A stretch of 5,683 nt of DNA from Gemmatimonadales bacterium (GCA_013813145.1 JACCSE010000273.1:1-5683), one strand, 5' to 3'. Counted from the stretch's first letter, positions 1 to 5,510 are shown. The notes: generated by a model not told the origin, from the sequence alone. Made by a program: numbers and translations.

Positions 1-17
1 GCGGCGGCGATGCATCG

Positions 18-1505
18 TCAGCCGCAGCACTTCGAGGCGCCGGTCGCGGCAGCCGTGGTCGTGGTCACACTGCCGCATCCGCATCCGCCTGCCGTGGGAG
101 CGATCTCGGCGGCCTCCGCCAGCGCCGCGGCCCCGGCCAAGCGGCCCAAGGGTACGAGCGCCGCGGGTTCAGCCGTGGCCTGTTCGTCGCTCACGGAGCA
201 GCAGGAACTCCCGCTCAGATCGGTCTGGCAGACGCCGGTCTCGGGCAGCACGAGCTCGACCTGCCGCGCCCCCTCCTCGTCGCCCGCTAAGGCGCAAACC
301 ACCGAGCGCACCTGCTCATAGCCGGTGAGCAGCAGGAATGTCGGCGCCCGCCCGTAGCTCTTCATCCCGACCACGTAGAAGTCCTTCTCCGGATGGGCCA
401 GCTCGGCCGCGCCATGGGGATACACCGTGCCGCAGCTATGCAGGTTCGGGTCGATCAGCGGCGCGAGCTGCTCCGGTGCCTCCAGCCAGGGGTTGAGCTT
501 GAGCCGGAGCTCACGGGCGAGCGTCAGGTCGGGGCGGAATCCGGTCGTGACGATGAGCTGGTCGAGTCCGTCGATCGTTCGGCCATCCTCGGCGGTGACG
601 GTCAGCCGGCCATTCCTGTCGGTGATGCCGTCGAGGCGGAAGCCGCGCACGAACTCGACGGTGTGCTCCGCGACCAGCCTGCGGAGCCGAACGCCGAGCG
701 CGCCGCGTGCTTCGAGAGCGTCCTTCTGGCCGCCACCAAACATGAGACCCACATCCTGGCGGCGTACGGCCCAGACGACTTCCGTGCCCGGCGCCTGCAT
801 GCGAAGGGCGGCGAGGTCGAGGAGGGCATTGAAGGCCGAGTGCCCGCTGCCCACGACCAGCGTGCGCCGGCCGGCGAAGCGCCCGCGGTCGCGGCCCAGA
901 ACGTCGGGAATCCCGTAGTCCACGCGCGCGGCGTGCTCCACCTCGCCCGCCGCGGGCACCCCGCCGGCGCCGACCGGGTTGGGAGAGCGCCAGGTGCCCG
1001 ACGCGTCGATCACGGCACGAGCCAAGAGCCGCTCGGTCGAGCCATCGGTGCGCCGCACGACGAGCTCGAACGGCGTGGCCTCGCGGCCCGCGGTTTTCAC
1101 CTTGTCCATCCCGCGCCGCGTCACCGCGATGACGCGATGCCCCAGGCGCAGATGAGGCGCGATCACGGGTAGCGCGGCGAGCGGCTCCAGGAATTCAGCG
1201 AGCAGTTCACCCCCGGTTGGCAGCCGCTCAGGGTGCGGCGCTTCCCAGCCGCTCGCCTCGAGGAGGCGTCTCGCTGTTGGATCGATGAGATACTTCCACG
1301 GTGAAAAGAGACGGACATGCGACCACTCGCGGATGCTCGCGCCCGCGGCATCGCCGGCCTCGAGCACTATGGGCGTTTCGCCTCTGCTCAGGAGGTGGGC
1401 GGCGGCCACGAGGCCGATCGGTCCGGCGCCGATGACGGCGATGGGAAGCGGCGTCTCGGCGACGCTGCTTGGCGTGGTTATGGTCTGGGCAGGGTTGGTC
1501 GTCAT
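18..1505 (-). CDS. FAD/NAD(P)-dependent flavoprotein oxidoreductase of an ars operon (ArsO-like context)
   Basis: A 495-residue soluble flavoprotein with two Rossmann motifs: GAGPIG at residues 26-31 (FAD site, followed by a β-strand ending in LEAGD) and GSGHSA at 219-224 (NAD(P)H site). A TTGFRPD motif near 320-326 is typical of flavin-containing monooxygenases and related disulfide-reductase-fold enzymes. The ATG at 1505 is chosen because a GAGGG ribosome-binding site lies 5 bases upstream. The open frame extends to 1796, but that extension overlaps arsR in another frame and does not look like protein. The gene lies 73 bases downstream of arsR on the same strand, so co-transcription is likely, and it has its own ArsR-like operator upstream. 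Flavoproteins of this kind recur next to arsR in ars clusters, where their substrate is unsettled; an arsenical or thiol-linked redox role is inference. Oddity: the last ~70 residues form a low-complexity tail with Cys pairs at 435/436, 475/477 and 493/494, ending in CCG. Fold confidence is high, substrate unknown. Confidence 0.87.
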   Translation of the reverse strand: MTTNPAQTITTPSSVAETPLPIAVIGAGPIGLVAAAHLLSRGETPIVLEAGDAAGASIREWSHVRLFSPWKYLIDPTARRLLEASGWEAPHPERLPTGGELLAEFLEPLAALPVIAPHLRLGHRVIAVTRRGMDKVKTAGREATPFELVVRRTDGSTERLLARAVIDASGTWRSPNPVGAGGVPAAGEVEHAARVDYGIPDVLGRDRGRFAGRRTLVVGSGHSAFNALLDLAALRMQAPGTEVVWAVRRQDVGLMFGGGQKDALEARGALGVRLRRLVAEHTVEFVRGFRLDGITDRNGRLTVTAEDGRTIDGLDQLIVTTGFRPDLTLARELRLKLNPWLEAPEQLAPLIDPNLHSCGTVYPHGAAELAHPEKDFYVVGMKSYGRAPTFLLLTGYEQVRSVVCALAGDEEGARQVELVLPETGVCQTDLSGSSCCSVSDEQATAEPAALVPLGRLAGAAALAEAAEIAPTAGGCGCGSVTTTTAAATGASKCCG

Positions 1506-1520
1506 CGAGGCCCTCGTGAA

Positions 1521-1536
1521 ATCAAGAATGGTTGAT
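1521..1536. promoter_or_regulatory. Candidate ArsR operator upstream of the flavoprotein gene
   Basis: A perfect inverted repeat, ATCAA-N6-TTGAT, lies 15 bases upstream of the flavoprotein ATG (minus strand) and just 5' of its ribosome-binding site. The same half-sites and the same 6-base gap recur inside the arsR promoter at 2057-2072, with one mismatch. I find no other copy in the window. The AT-rich dyad resembles operators bound by ArsR/SmtB repressors. A weak promoter (TTGAAG at 1542-1547, poor -10) may accompany it, so the site could control either a local promoter or readthrough from arsR. Confidence 0.55.
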
Positions 1537-1578
1537 ATGTACTTCAAAAAAACAGGCTGCACACCTCGATCAGCGCGG

Positions 1579-2043
1579 CTATCCACAGCAGCTGTCTCCG
1601 ACCAGACCCTTCGCGCCTGCCTTCGTCGCCCCCGTGGCCGTGGCGATCGCGATCCCCCGCCTCGCTCTGGTGAGCCCCGTGGGCGGCGCCTTCGTGAGAT
1701 GGTGCAGAACCGGACTCGGGCTTGCCGCTCCCTTCGCGATTCGGGGTGCCCGCAGCTCGCTCGCATAAGTCTCGATGTCGGCCAGCCGATCCGCATTGAC
1801 CGCGTAATAAGACCAGCGGCCCTCCTTTCTATCCCGCACCAAGCCCGCCTCGCGAAGCACTTTCAGGTGGAACGACAGGCGCGACTGCGCGGCGTCCAAG
1901 TCGTCCTGGAGGTCGCATACGCACCGCTCACCGCCCCGCAGCATGCCCAGGATCGCGAGCCGCGTTTCATCGGACAGCGCGTGAAAGAGCTGCACGCGGT
2001 CCGCGAGGGCGGAGGGGGTCCGCAACGGGACAGAAGTCGACAT
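1579..2043 (-). CDS. arsR: ArsR-family metalloid-responsive repressor
   Basis: A 154-residue winged-helix repressor that releases DNA when it binds As(III)/Sb(III). Residues 15-85 form the ArsR/SmtB domain: LFHALSDETRLAIL opening, ERCVCDLQ metal site with C41 and C43 (equivalent to the ELCVCDL motif of the E. coli ArsR class), recognition helix around SRLSFHLKVLREAGLV, and wing around RKEGRWSYY. After residue ~100 comes a ~55-residue extension ending in GDSCCG, which adds C152/C153 and is not part of the canonical ~115-residue protein. The ATG at 2043 is preferred over the upstream in-frame ATG at 2154 because the family homology starts just after it and a strong promoter occupies 2050-2079, inside the longer frame. 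No Shine-Dalgarno sequence is visible. The -10 ends 6 bases before the ATG, so the transcript may be leaderless. It is divergent from the MerR-family gene and upstream of the flavoprotein gene. Confidence 0.93.
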   Translation of the reverse strand: MSTSVPLRTPSALADRVQLFHALSDETRLAILGMLRGGERCVCDLQDDLDAAQSRLSFHLKVLREAGLVRDRKEGRWSYYAVNADRLADIETYASELRAPRIAKGAASPSPVLHHLTKAPPTGLTRARRGIAIATATGATKAGAKGLVGDSCCG

Positions 2044-2049
2044 GAGCTG

Positions 2050-2079
2050 ATGATACAACAAAAGATCTTGATGTGTCAA
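2050..2079 (-). promoter_or_regulatory. arsR promoter
   Basis: On the minus strand, TTGACA (2079-2074) is a perfect -35 and TATCAT (2055-2050) a good -10, separated by 18 bases. The first base of the arsR ATG (2043) falls 7 bases after the -10, the expected transcription start, so the mRNA is probably leaderless. The candidate ArsR operator at 2057-2072 fills the spacer, so repressor binding would block RNA polymerase directly. Confidence 0.72.
2057..2072. promoter_or_regulatory. Candidate ArsR operator within the arsR promoter
   Basis: On the plus strand the site reads AACAA-N6-TTGAT; on the minus strand ATCAA-N6-TTGTT. It differs by one base from the perfect ATCAA-N6-TTGAT repeat upstream of the flavoprotein gene. 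It lies exactly between the -35 and -10 boxes of the arsR promoter. A partly overlapping inverted repeat, CTTGATGTGTCAAG (2067-2080), covers the -35 box and could be an alternative or extended site. Confidence 0.55.
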
Positions 2080-2089
2080 GCCTACGGTC

Positions 2090-2121
2090 TTGACTCTATA
2101 CCTAGGTACAGAGCCCATATT
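2090..2121 (+). promoter_or_regulatory. MerR-type promoter/operator for the regulator-MerC-thioredoxin operon
   Basis: The -35 TTGACT (2090-2095) and -10 CATATT (2116-2121) are separated by 20 bases, longer than the σ70 optimum and characteristic of promoters activated by MerR-family DNA distortion. An imperfect palindrome, CTCTATACCTAGGTACAGAG (2094-2113), has 8-base arms around a 4-base centre (CTAG). It begins at the fifth base of the -35 box, the same phase as in classical mer and cad/pbr/znt operators. Expected transcription starts near 2128, about 25 bases before the regulator ATG, so the regulator would control its own operon. Confidence 0.78.
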
Positions 2122-2152
2122 TCGATCCAGAAACCTGTCGGGGGGCCTGTCC

Positions 2153-2578
2153 ATGCGGATTGGTGAAGTTGCAGCGCGTGCCGGCGTGGGTATCCAGACC
2201 TTGCGCTACTACGAGCGGCGAGGGCTGCTGCCGAAGGCTCACCGCCACCCTTCCGGCTACCGGGAGTATGAGACGCTCACGGTCAGGCTGGTTCGGTTCA
2301 TCAAGAGAGCGCAAGACTTGGGCTTTACGCTCAACGAGATCTCCGACCTGATTCGCCTACGCGAGAACGACCGCCGACGCAGCAGCGAGGTTCGCGCGCT
2401 CGCCACGGCGAAGCTGGAGGACATCGAGGTGAAGATCAACCGGCTCAGTGCGATGCGCCGAGCGTTGCGGGTGCTGGTCGAGGAGTGCGCCTGCGAGGTT
2501 AGCGCGCCAAGCTGCCCCATCATCGAAGTGCTGGATAACTCAAGCGAGCAGCCGGCCGGTGTGGGTGCGGAGGTATAA
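2153..2578 (+). CDS. MerR-family heavy-metal-responsive transcriptional activator
   Basis: A 141-residue cytoplasmic regulator. Residues 1-27 contain the MerR helix-turn-helix signature (IGEVAARAGVGIQTLRYYER), followed by the wing (SGYREYE, 34-40), the RAQDLGFTLNEI stretch (52-63), a dimerisation coiled coil (about 79-110) and a C-terminal metal-binding loop with C112, C114 and C121. The ATG at 2153 matches the family N-terminus and is preceded by a G-rich ribosome-binding site at 2140-2145. Alignment by eye with Tn501 MerR puts a serine (S77) where the mercury ligand Cys82 should be. The loop between C114 and C121 has 6 residues instead of 8, closer to CadR/PbrR-type sensors. The inducer is therefore uncertain: Hg(II) is suggested by the MerC-like neighbour, Cd/Pb/Zn by the loop. 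It is divergent from arsR and leads a three-gene unit whose second gene overlaps or abuts it. Confidence 0.9.
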   Translation: MRIGEVAARAGVGIQTLRYYERRGLLPKAHRHPSGYREYETLTVRLVRFIKRAQDLGFTLNEISDLIRLRENDRRRSSEVRALATAKLEDIEVKINRLSAMRRALRVLVEECACEVSAPSCPIIEVLDNSSEQPAGVGAEV

Positions 2579-3020
2579 GACCCTGCGGATCAGGCGGCAT
2601 CCGTTCCGAAACCTCTCCCTCATCCCGGCGATGGGGGTCGCAGTGCTGTCGAAGTTCACGTGCTCCATGTGCATTGGGGCCTACGCGGGGGTGCTCGGCT
2701 CAGTGGGAGTCGGCTTCGTGGTAACAGACAGCGGACTTACCGCGCTTACGGCGTTACTGCTGGTGCTCGGGCTCGCCGGCATTGGTTGGTCAGCCCGGCG
2801 GCACGGTCATCTCGGTCCGTTGAGCATGATGCTGGTCGGTGCTGCCGCCCTGCTCGTGGCGAGACTGGATCAGCCCGCCCCGCTCACCATCCTGATAGGC
2901 GGGGCAGCACTGGCCCTGGGGGCCTCCGTCTGGAATGTCTGGCTGGAACGGAAACAATCGAGCTGCTGCGTGGAACCAGGAGAAGGCCCTGCGCCGGAAC
3001 AATCAATCCCATCGAAGTGA
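2565..3020 (+). CDS. MerC-like four-helix inner-membrane metal transport protein
   Basis: A small, very hydrophobic protein (151 residues from the GTG at 2565) with four likely membrane helices: LSLIPAMGVAVLS through the Cys pair; GLTALTALLLVLGLAGIGW; LGPLSMMLVGAAALLVA; and LTILIGGAALALGASVW. TCSMC at the first helix matches the paired cysteines that carry Hg(II) in MerC, and the spacing of the later helices and the ASVWNVW ending of helix 4 also resemble MerC. A short tail has a second pair, SSCC. MerC-type proteins move Hg(II) inward across the inner membrane; metal choice here is inferred. The start is uncertain. The ATG at 2631 would cut into helix 1, so an upstream start is preferred: GTG 2565 (or 2559), overlapping the regulator's end, or a CTG at 2583 placed 9 bases after GGAGG (2569-2573). 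It ends 10 bases before the thioredoxin-fold gene, so the two are surely co-transcribed. Confidence 0.74.
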   Translation: MRRYKTLRIRRHPFRNLSLIPAMGVAVLSKFTCSMCIGAYAGVLGSVGVGFVVTDSGLTALTALLLVLGLAGIGWSARRHGHLGPLSMMLVGAAALLVARLDQPAPLTILIGGAALALGASVWNVWLERKQSSCCVEPGEGPAPEQSIPSK

Positions 3021-3030
3021 GGAAGAACGT

Positions 3031-3291
3031 ATGGCGAAGCGTACTGTTGAAGTGTTTACGGCAGGCTGCTCGGTCTGTGACGAGGCAGTCAGGACTGTCC
3101 GCAGTGTGGTGTGCGAGAGCTGCGATCTTGAAATCCTGGACATGCGGACAGATTCGGCGAAAGAGAAGGCAAGGAAGTACGGGATTAAGCGGGTCCCGGC
3201 CGTAGTGATCAATGGACAGCTCGCGGACTGCTGTACACAGGGTGGGGTTGATTCCGCCACCTTGGAACGTCTTGGTCTCGGCCGCAGGTGA
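3031..3291 (+). CDS. Small thioredoxin-fold (glutaredoxin-like) protein with two CxxC pairs
   Basis: An 86-residue cytoplasmic protein with a minimal thioredoxin fold: strand VEVFTAG, active-site CSVC (C13-C16), helix, a second strand LEILD, then the cis-proline stretch IKRVPAVVINGQ (P56) and a final helix. It carries an additional CESC pair (C28-C31) and a CC pair (C67-C68), so six of its 86 residues are cysteine. The ATG at 3031 follows a GAGGAAG ribosome-binding site 6 bases upstream that overlaps the stop of the MerC-like gene, a clear operon join. Expected role, by family: thiol-disulfide exchange, or passing a soft metal ion between cysteines. Placed after a MerR regulator and a MerC-like transporter, it may receive metal from the transporter or keep its cysteines reduced (inference). 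No mercuric reductase is present to accept the metal. Confidence 0.85.
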   Translation: MAKRTVEVFTAGCSVCDEAVRTVRSVVCESCDLEILDMRTDSAKEKARKYGIKRVPAVVINGQLADCCTQGGVDSATLERLGLGRR

Positions 3292-3363
3292 CGGGTGGCG
3301 TGCAGCCGTTCCGGAAGTTGCCACGCTATCCTTTTCCTCAACAGGATTGAGTTCCAGGGGTGC

Positions 3364-3369
3364 TATCAT
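3364..3369 (+). promoter_or_regulatory. Possible -10 element of a leaderless promoter for the His/Cys-rich protein gene
   Basis: TATCAT, identical to the arsR -10, ends 7 bases before the ATG at 3377, and no ribosome-binding site lies at normal distance. No convincing -35 exists 16-18 bases upstream. An inverted repeat, CTCAA-N5-TTGAG (3337-3351), sits where a regulator could bind and may replace a -35. This is a weak call resting on the parallel with arsR. Confidence 0.3.
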
Positions 3370-3376
3370 TCGCCCC

Positions 3377-3745
3377 ATGAACCTGGTGCGTCGGCTGAGC
3401 ACGCGCCGTTTCGTCTCGCTGGTGGTGTCCCTCTGCTTCGGCCTCTATGGCATCGAGTCGGAGCTGGCGGACGTGCATGATGGTGGAGTGGACACGGGCG
3501 CGGGGAGCCAAGTCTACTCAGACGACCTCGGCCTCCAGACACCTGAGGCTCCTCGCGGCAGCCATTCTGAGTCCGACAACCATCCGGTTCACGTGTGCCA
3601 CTGCGGTCACACCCACTTGGTTGCACTCGCGACGGCTCCCAGTCTGGATCTGGTGATCAAGCCCGAGCCACGAGCATCATGGGGTGTGTCTGCCGTGCTG
3701 CCAAGCGCTCATTCCTCCCCGCGCCTCCGACCGCCGATCGCCTGA
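3377..3745 (+). CDS. Small exported His/Cys-rich protein, CzcI-like by position
   Basis: A 122-residue protein not assignable to a family from sequence alone. The N-terminus is basic (RRLSTRR) followed by a hydrophobic stretch, FVSLVVSLCFGLYGI (12-26), consistent with a signal peptide or membrane anchor; the rest is polar. The centre has a dense metal-ligand cluster, HVCHCGHTH (residues 72-80), preceded by H63 and H69. The C-terminus is proline-rich and ends in RPPIA. The ATG at 3377 places the hydrophobic segment at the right distance; the longer open frame starting at 3212 overlaps the thioredoxin-fold gene and is rejected. Small exported His-rich proteins precede czcC in other Czc operons (for example CzcI) and are thought to modulate metal efflux or sense periplasmic metal. 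A similar role is inferred from its position 141 bases ahead of the CzcC-type gene and its ligand cluster. Confidence 0.7.
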   Translation: MNLVRRLSTRRFVSLVVSLCFGLYGIESELADVHDGGVDTGAGSQVYSDDLGLQTPEAPRGSHSESDNHPVHVCHCGHTHLVALATAPSLDLVIKPEPRASWGVSAVLPSAHSSPRLRPPIA

Positions 3746-3841
3746 CCCTCCCGCCCGCTCCGGGCAAGCCGATCAATTCGATTCTGAACACACGCGGCGC
3801 TTCCGCGTGACGGCAGGGCCGCCGGGCATTCACGACGCGCG

Positions 3842-3857
3842 GTGACCGGCCCGTCAC
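3842..3857. repeat. 16-base near-perfect palindrome upstream of the CzcC-type gene
   Basis: GTGACCGGCCCGTCAC has 7 of 8 arm positions paired and lies 30 bases before the GTG start of the outer-membrane factor gene. No T-run follows, so it is not a terminator. It could be an operator or an mRNA hairpin, or chance in GC-rich DNA. Confidence 0.3.
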
Positions 3858-3886
3858 GGCGTCGCCGAACTCCTGGGAGGGAGATC

Positions 3887-5251
3887 GTGACTAACAGGCA
3901 GCGCTGGCGCTTACTCGCGTCAGTCATCATCGGCCCCATGATGGCGGCCGCGCCGCAGGTTGCCCTGGGGCAGGCCGTCGCCGGACCTGATTCCGCCGCC
4001 CTGGCGCGGGTCCGTGACCTGATCCGCCAATCCAATCCTGAGCTGGAGGCCCGAAGGGCTGCCGTGGCTGCAGCCGAAGCGCGTGTTCCGGCTGCCGGAG
4101 TGCTCGGTCCAGCGGTGCTGTCAGCCGAAGTGGAGGAGATACCGGACGGCCTCGACGTCACTGAGGCGGGCAGCTTCCGGCTGGACTTGAGTCGAGAACT
4201 GTCAGGCGGGGGGCGGAGGGCCGCCAGCCGCGCTGTGGCGGGTCAGGCGGTCGCTCGGGCGCGGCTGGAGCTGGCCATGGTTGAGCGCGGGCTAATCGCT
4301 CAGGCAGAAGGTCTGCTGGTGCACTATCTGGGCTCGATCGCCATAGCGGAACGCCTCTCGGGCCAGGACTCACTGCTCACCAGAGCCGAGGAGGGCGTCA
4401 CCACAAGGTTTGCGGTCGGGGAATCTCGCTATGTAGACGTTCTCCGGCTCCGCGCGGAGAGGCTCCGCACCCGAGCCGAGATCGCTCAGTCCCGTTCTGA
4501 GGCGCTTCGGAGCCGTCGGATCTTGACGGCCTTGGCTGGACCAAGCGACAGCACAGTGCGACGTCTGACGACAACCCTGGATCGCCTCGCGGGGCGGGCA
4601 CTCGCCGCCATGGATGCCCTGACATTCCCGGCCGGCCCCAGCATCGACTCGCTCGTTGCTATCTCCAGCCCGGTTCAGCTCTCTGAAGTGACCGTGCAAG
4701 CAGCCGTGGCCGACCTACGGCTCACCCAGGCCGAGCAGCGCACTCGGGTGAACGCGTCCGTGGGTATTCAGCGGTTCGGCGCAGAGAACGGCAAACACAG
4801 AGTCGGCCCCACCCTGGGCGCGTCAATTACCCTGCCGTTCACCGCGAGGGGTGCCGCACGGGCGACTCGCCTGGCTGCTGAGCGTAACGTCTTGGCCGCC
4901 CGGGCGGAGCAGAGGGCTGCCCTTTCCCAAGCCCGTGCTTTCCTCGGGGCTGCCCGTGATCGGTACGAGGCGGCAGTGGCGAACGCCGCGCTGTTCGAGG
5001 CGGGGCTCATGCGTGGCGTTCGGGAGGAGCGCGAGAATGCGCTTGCCAGCTACCGCACCGGAGCCCTCTCCCTCCTGGAGCTTCTCGACTTCGAGCGAGC
5101 TCTGACCCAAGCTGAGGTCAGTCAGAACCGCAGTCGGATCGCTGCCTCTGAAGCCCTCGCGAATCTGTTGGCTGGAGCCGCGTGCATCCCCGATCACACG
5201 TTGTCCAGTAAGGCCCGCCGGGGGGCGAGTCGTGACCCGCCCGCTCATTGA
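3887..5251 (+). CDS. CzcC/TolC-type outer-membrane efflux channel
   Basis: A 454-residue protein of the outer-membrane efflux (OEP/TolC) family, the channel of tripartite RND metal exporters. It starts at GTG 3887, fixed by a strong GGGAGGGAG ribosome-binding site at 3875-3883. The longer frame from GTG 3842 would place extra basic residues before the signal peptide. Residues 1-28 form a signal peptide (RQRWR, then LLASVIIGPMMAAA) with a likely cut after ALG. The mature protein has the two-repeat OEP layout: NPELEARRAAVAAAEARV at about 53-70, long Ala/Glu/Arg-rich helices, a FAVGESRYVDVLRLRAE segment near 180-195, and the equivalent YRTGALSLLELLDFERALTQAE in the second repeat near 400-420. 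Length is normal for CzcC-type proteins, and the gene appears intact. It overlaps the following adaptor gene by 20 bases. Metal assignment (Co/Zn/Cd class) comes from context. Because the adaptor is truncated and no RND pump gene follows in this window, the channel may be orphaned. Confidence 0.9.
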   Translation: MTNRQRWRLLASVIIGPMMAAAPQVALGQAVAGPDSAALARVRDLIRQSNPELEARRAAVAAAEARVPAAGVLGPAVLSAEVEEIPDGLDVTEAGSFRLDLSRELSGGGRRAASRAVAGQAVARARLELAMVERGLIAQAEGLLVHYLGSIAIAERLSGQDSLLTRAEEGVTTRFAVGESRYVDVLRLRAERLRTRAEIAQSRSEALRSRRILTALAGPSDSTVRRLTTTLDRLAGRALAAMDALTFPAGPSIDSLVAISSPVQLSEVTVQAAVADLRLTQAEQRTRVNASVGIQRFGAENGKHRVGPTLGASITLPFTARGAARATRLAAERNVLAARAEQRAALSQARAFLGAARDRYEAAVANAALFEAGLMRGVREERENALASYRTGALSLLELLDFERALTQAEVSQNRSRIAASEALANLLAGAACIPDHTLSSKARRGASRDPPAH

Positions 5252-5510
5252 GGTCCATCCAGTCGCATTCATCCTGTTCCTTGCCGTGGCCTGCGGCGGT
5301 GGTGCGTCTGAAGGGCCTCCCCACCAGGCGGACGGTGCCACCCAGGTTACGGAGGAGGAGTCAAACTCCGGCGGGGAAACCCACGAGGACCAGGGGGCCG
5401 CCGCCGAAGCGCGGGTGACCCTCTCGGATACGGCCATGCGAACCGCGGGTATCCGAACGGACACGGTCGCTGCCCATGCGTCCGGCCTCGACGAGGGTCT
5501 CGTGGTGCCG
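5232..5510 (+). pseudogene. Truncated CzcB-type periplasmic adaptor (membrane fusion) lipoprotein, 5' end only
   Basis: This is the first ~93 codons of an RND adaptor. It starts at GTG 5232, behind a G-run at 5220-5225, and overlaps the channel gene by 20 bases. A hydrophobic stretch VAFILFLAVA ends in a lipobox cysteine (C21), then comes an acidic, Ser/Gly-rich linker and the opening of the adaptor domain, VTLSDTAMRTAGIRTDTV (62-79), a motif common near the N-terminus of CzcB proteins. After DEGLVVP (residue 93) adaptor similarity ceases. The frame runs on through unrelated residues to a stop at 5592-5594, giving a 120-residue product where CzcB is normally about 400. The hairpin, lipoyl-like and β-barrel domains are all missing, so it cannot be a working adaptor. 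The DNA beyond the break belongs to a P-type ATPase in another frame. Confidence 0.82.

Noticed and set aside
1..15. ATG at 15-13 on the minus strand, two bases after the flavoprotein stop, possibly the start of a next gene
   Set aside because: Only five codons are visible and there is no ribosome-binding site, so it cannot be supported.
393..1172. Long plus-strand open frame opposite the flavoprotein gene
   Set aside because: It is antisense to a well-supported gene; the composition (Arg/Ala/Glu-rich) is what a GC-rich third-position mirror frame produces, with no recognisable domain.
1506..1796. 97-codon N-terminal extension of the flavoprotein frame
   Set aside because: It overlaps arsR coding sequence in another frame, is rich in Arg/Pro/Ser without domain character, and a good ribosome-binding site precedes the ATG at 1505.
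1285..2166. 293-codon plus-strand open frame across arsR
   Set aside because: It runs antisense through arsR and the divergent promoter region and shows no protein family features.
3298..3335. Possible terminator hairpin (GCGTG...CACGC) followed by a short T-rich stretch after the thioredoxin-fold gene
   Set aside because: The stem has only five base pairs, a 19-base loop and an interrupted T tract, so it is too weak to call.
2884..3402. Minus-strand frame of 172 codons opposite the MerC-like and thioredoxin-fold genes
   Set aside because: It is antisense to two co-transcribed genes with clear homology, and no motif is seen.
4823..5464. Minus-strand frame of 213 codons opposite the channel and adaptor genes
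   Set aside because: It is a mirror frame of the outer-membrane factor gene with no ribosome-binding site or domain.
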